From Mageeibacillus sp. UBA3781 (GTDB lineage Bacteria; Bacillota; Clostridia; Saccharofermentanales; Saccharofermentanaceae): a DNA stretch of 21,719 nt. The stretch covers positions 1 through 21,719 of the forward strand of contig DFFH01000011.1 in the NCBI GenBank assembly GCA_002368805.1, written 5' to 3'. Position numbers and translations under genes: made by a program. Positions 20,920 to 21,719 of the stretch are shown piece after piece; the first letter of the stretch is position 1, and each line of letters starts with the position of its first letter. The notes beneath the pieces are model-generated. The model had not been told where the DNA came from. It did no database searches and saw nothing but the letters and a program-made list of their open reading frames with translations.

Positions 20920-21003
20920 TTGGACAGAATAAGTTGTCAGTACACTGTCTATATAAGGGACATGCTACTGGCGCTGACACGGTCCAAAAGAACTAATTTT
21001 TTT
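20920..21003 (+). promoter_or_regulatory. Structured rpsL-rpsG spacer, candidate S7 autoregulatory site
   Basis: The 159-nt gap folds by eye into nested arms: TTGGAC (20920-20925) with GTCCAA (20982-20987), and TGTCAG (20935-20940) with CTGACA (20974-20979). A small inner TGTC/GACA pair and a run of seven Ts (20997-21003) follow. In E. coli protein S7 binds the rpsL-rpsG spacer and represses translation. A similar role here is inference, and the T-run might instead attenuate transcription. Confidence 0.45.
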
Positions 21004-21061
21004 ACGTGAGTACCTATGGTTTCAGTACTAGACTGAATATCATGAAAAGGAGGGAAGACTA

Positions 21062-21532
21062 GTGCCAAGAAAAGGCAATGTCCCAGTTAGAGAAGTGCTC
21101 CCGGATCCGCTTTACAATGATGTAAAGGTCAGTAAGCTGATCAACAACATCATGCTCGACGGTAAGAAGGGTGTTGCACAGAAAATTTGCTACGACGCTT
21201 TTGACTTGATCAAAGAGCGCACAGGCAAGGAGCCGATGGAAGTTTTCAATGCGGCTCTTGAGAACGTTATGCCTATGTTGGAAGTTAAGGCCAGACGTGT
21301 TGGTGGTGCAAACTACCAGGTCCCGATGGAAGTACGTCCGGCTCGCCGTCAGACACTTGGTCTGCGTTGGCTCGTAAAGTATGCCCGTGAGAGATCCGAG
21401 CGTACCATGAGCGATCGTCTGGCCAATGAGCTGATCGATGCTTCGAACAGCACAGGCGGTGCATTTAAGAAGAAAGAAGAAATGCACAAGATGGCAGAAG
21501 CTAACAGAGCTTTTGCACATTACAGATGGTAA
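21062..21532 (+). CDS. rpsG: 30S ribosomal protein S7
   Basis: A 156-residue S7 protein, which nucleates assembly of the 30S head and contacts the E-site tRNA. It shows the family start MPRKG, the VSKLINNIMLDGKKGVAQKI helix region, ENVMPMLEVKARRVGGANYQVP, and the RWLVKYARER motif, ending with AFAHYRW. Length is standard. The start is GTG 21062 with AGGAGG at 21048-21053, 8 nt upstream. A long structured spacer separates it from rpsL, while fusA begins 24 nt after its stop. Confidence 0.98.
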   Translation: MPRKGNVPVREVLPDPLYNDVKVSKLINNIMLDGKKGVAQKICYDAFDLIKERTGKEPMEVFNAALENVMPMLEVKARRVGGANYQVPMEVRPARRQTLGLRWLVKYARERSERTMSDRLANELIDASNSTGGAFKKKEEMHKMAEANRAFAHYRW

Positions 21533-21556
21533 GTTGATGAAGGAGCAATTGACACG

Positions 21557-21719
21557 ATGAACAAGAGAGAGTATTCACTCGAAAACACAAGAAATATCGG
21601 TATCATGGCTCACATCGACGCTGGTAAAACAACGACTACCGAAAGAATCCTCTACTACACGGGTATCAACCGTAAGATGGGTGAGGTTCATGAAGGTGCC
21701 GCTACCATGGACTGGATGG
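21557..21719 (+). CDS. fusA: Elongation factor G, N-terminal part (3' end outside window)
   Basis: The first 54 codons of EF-G, the GTPase that drives translocation on the ribosome. The G1 (P-loop) sequence is present as MAHIDAGKTTTTERILYYTG, followed by the start of the switch I region (MGEVHEGAATMDWM). ATG 21557 has AGGAG at 21541-21545. It is the third gene of the str operon, and the gene runs off the window. Confidence 0.97.
   Translation, partial: MNKREYSLENTRNIGIMAHIDAGKTTTTERILYYTGINRKMGEVHEGAATMDWM

Overview
The window comes from a Gram-positive, low-to-moderate G+C bacterium of the Firmicutes (Bacillota), most likely class Clostridia. The support is strong AGGAGG ribosome binding sites, sigma-A type promoters, lipoproteins, a sortase with a Cna-B-type surface adhesin, U-tailed intrinsic terminators, and an S12 protein with the longer N-terminal segment usual in clostridia. 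Genus cannot be fixed from the sequence alone. There are no tRNA or rRNA genes, transposases or CRISPR arrays.

Layout. (1) 1-1824: the 3' end of asnS (asparaginyl-tRNA synthetase) and asnA (ammonia-dependent asparagine synthetase), which together make Asn and load it on tRNA. (2) 1766-3647: a lower-G+C insert on the minus strand holding a 5'-truncated nuclease-type polymorphic toxin tail followed by two related immunity-like genes. It is flanked by a 311-bp direct duplication of the 3' end of asnA. (3) 3959-4434: non-coding DNA with the native-looking asnA terminator, a regular array of six imperfect palindromes (period 53-54 bp), and a 27-bp upstream element. (4) 4435-9598: a putative PD-(D/E)XK-like protein, a zinc-ribbon membrane protein, a PlsC-type acyltransferase with a zinc ribbon, a FliB-like Cys-rich protein and a lipoprotein. 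(5) 9711-12744: a single-gene phosphoglycerate kinase/triosephosphate isomerase fusion with its own promoter and terminator, then a YugP-type membrane zinc protease behind a structured leader. (6) 12871-17600: a 1251-residue thioester/Cna-B adhesin and a convergent sortase, both preceded by the same 27-bp element that precedes the gene at 4435. (7) 17633-20326: tyrS, a zinc-ribbon membrane protein and a second lipoprotein. (8) 20368-21719: the start of the str operon, rpsL-rpsG-fusA.

The less ordinary content is in the accessory and non-coding DNA: the duplication-flanked toxin/immunity cassette; the palindrome array with strictly regular 20-nt gaps; the 27-bp element that may put the adhesin, the sortase and the 4435 gene under one control; and a 9-mer, RGTGCTTTT (reverse complement AAAAGCACY), present 17 times on both strands where fewer than one copy is expected by chance.
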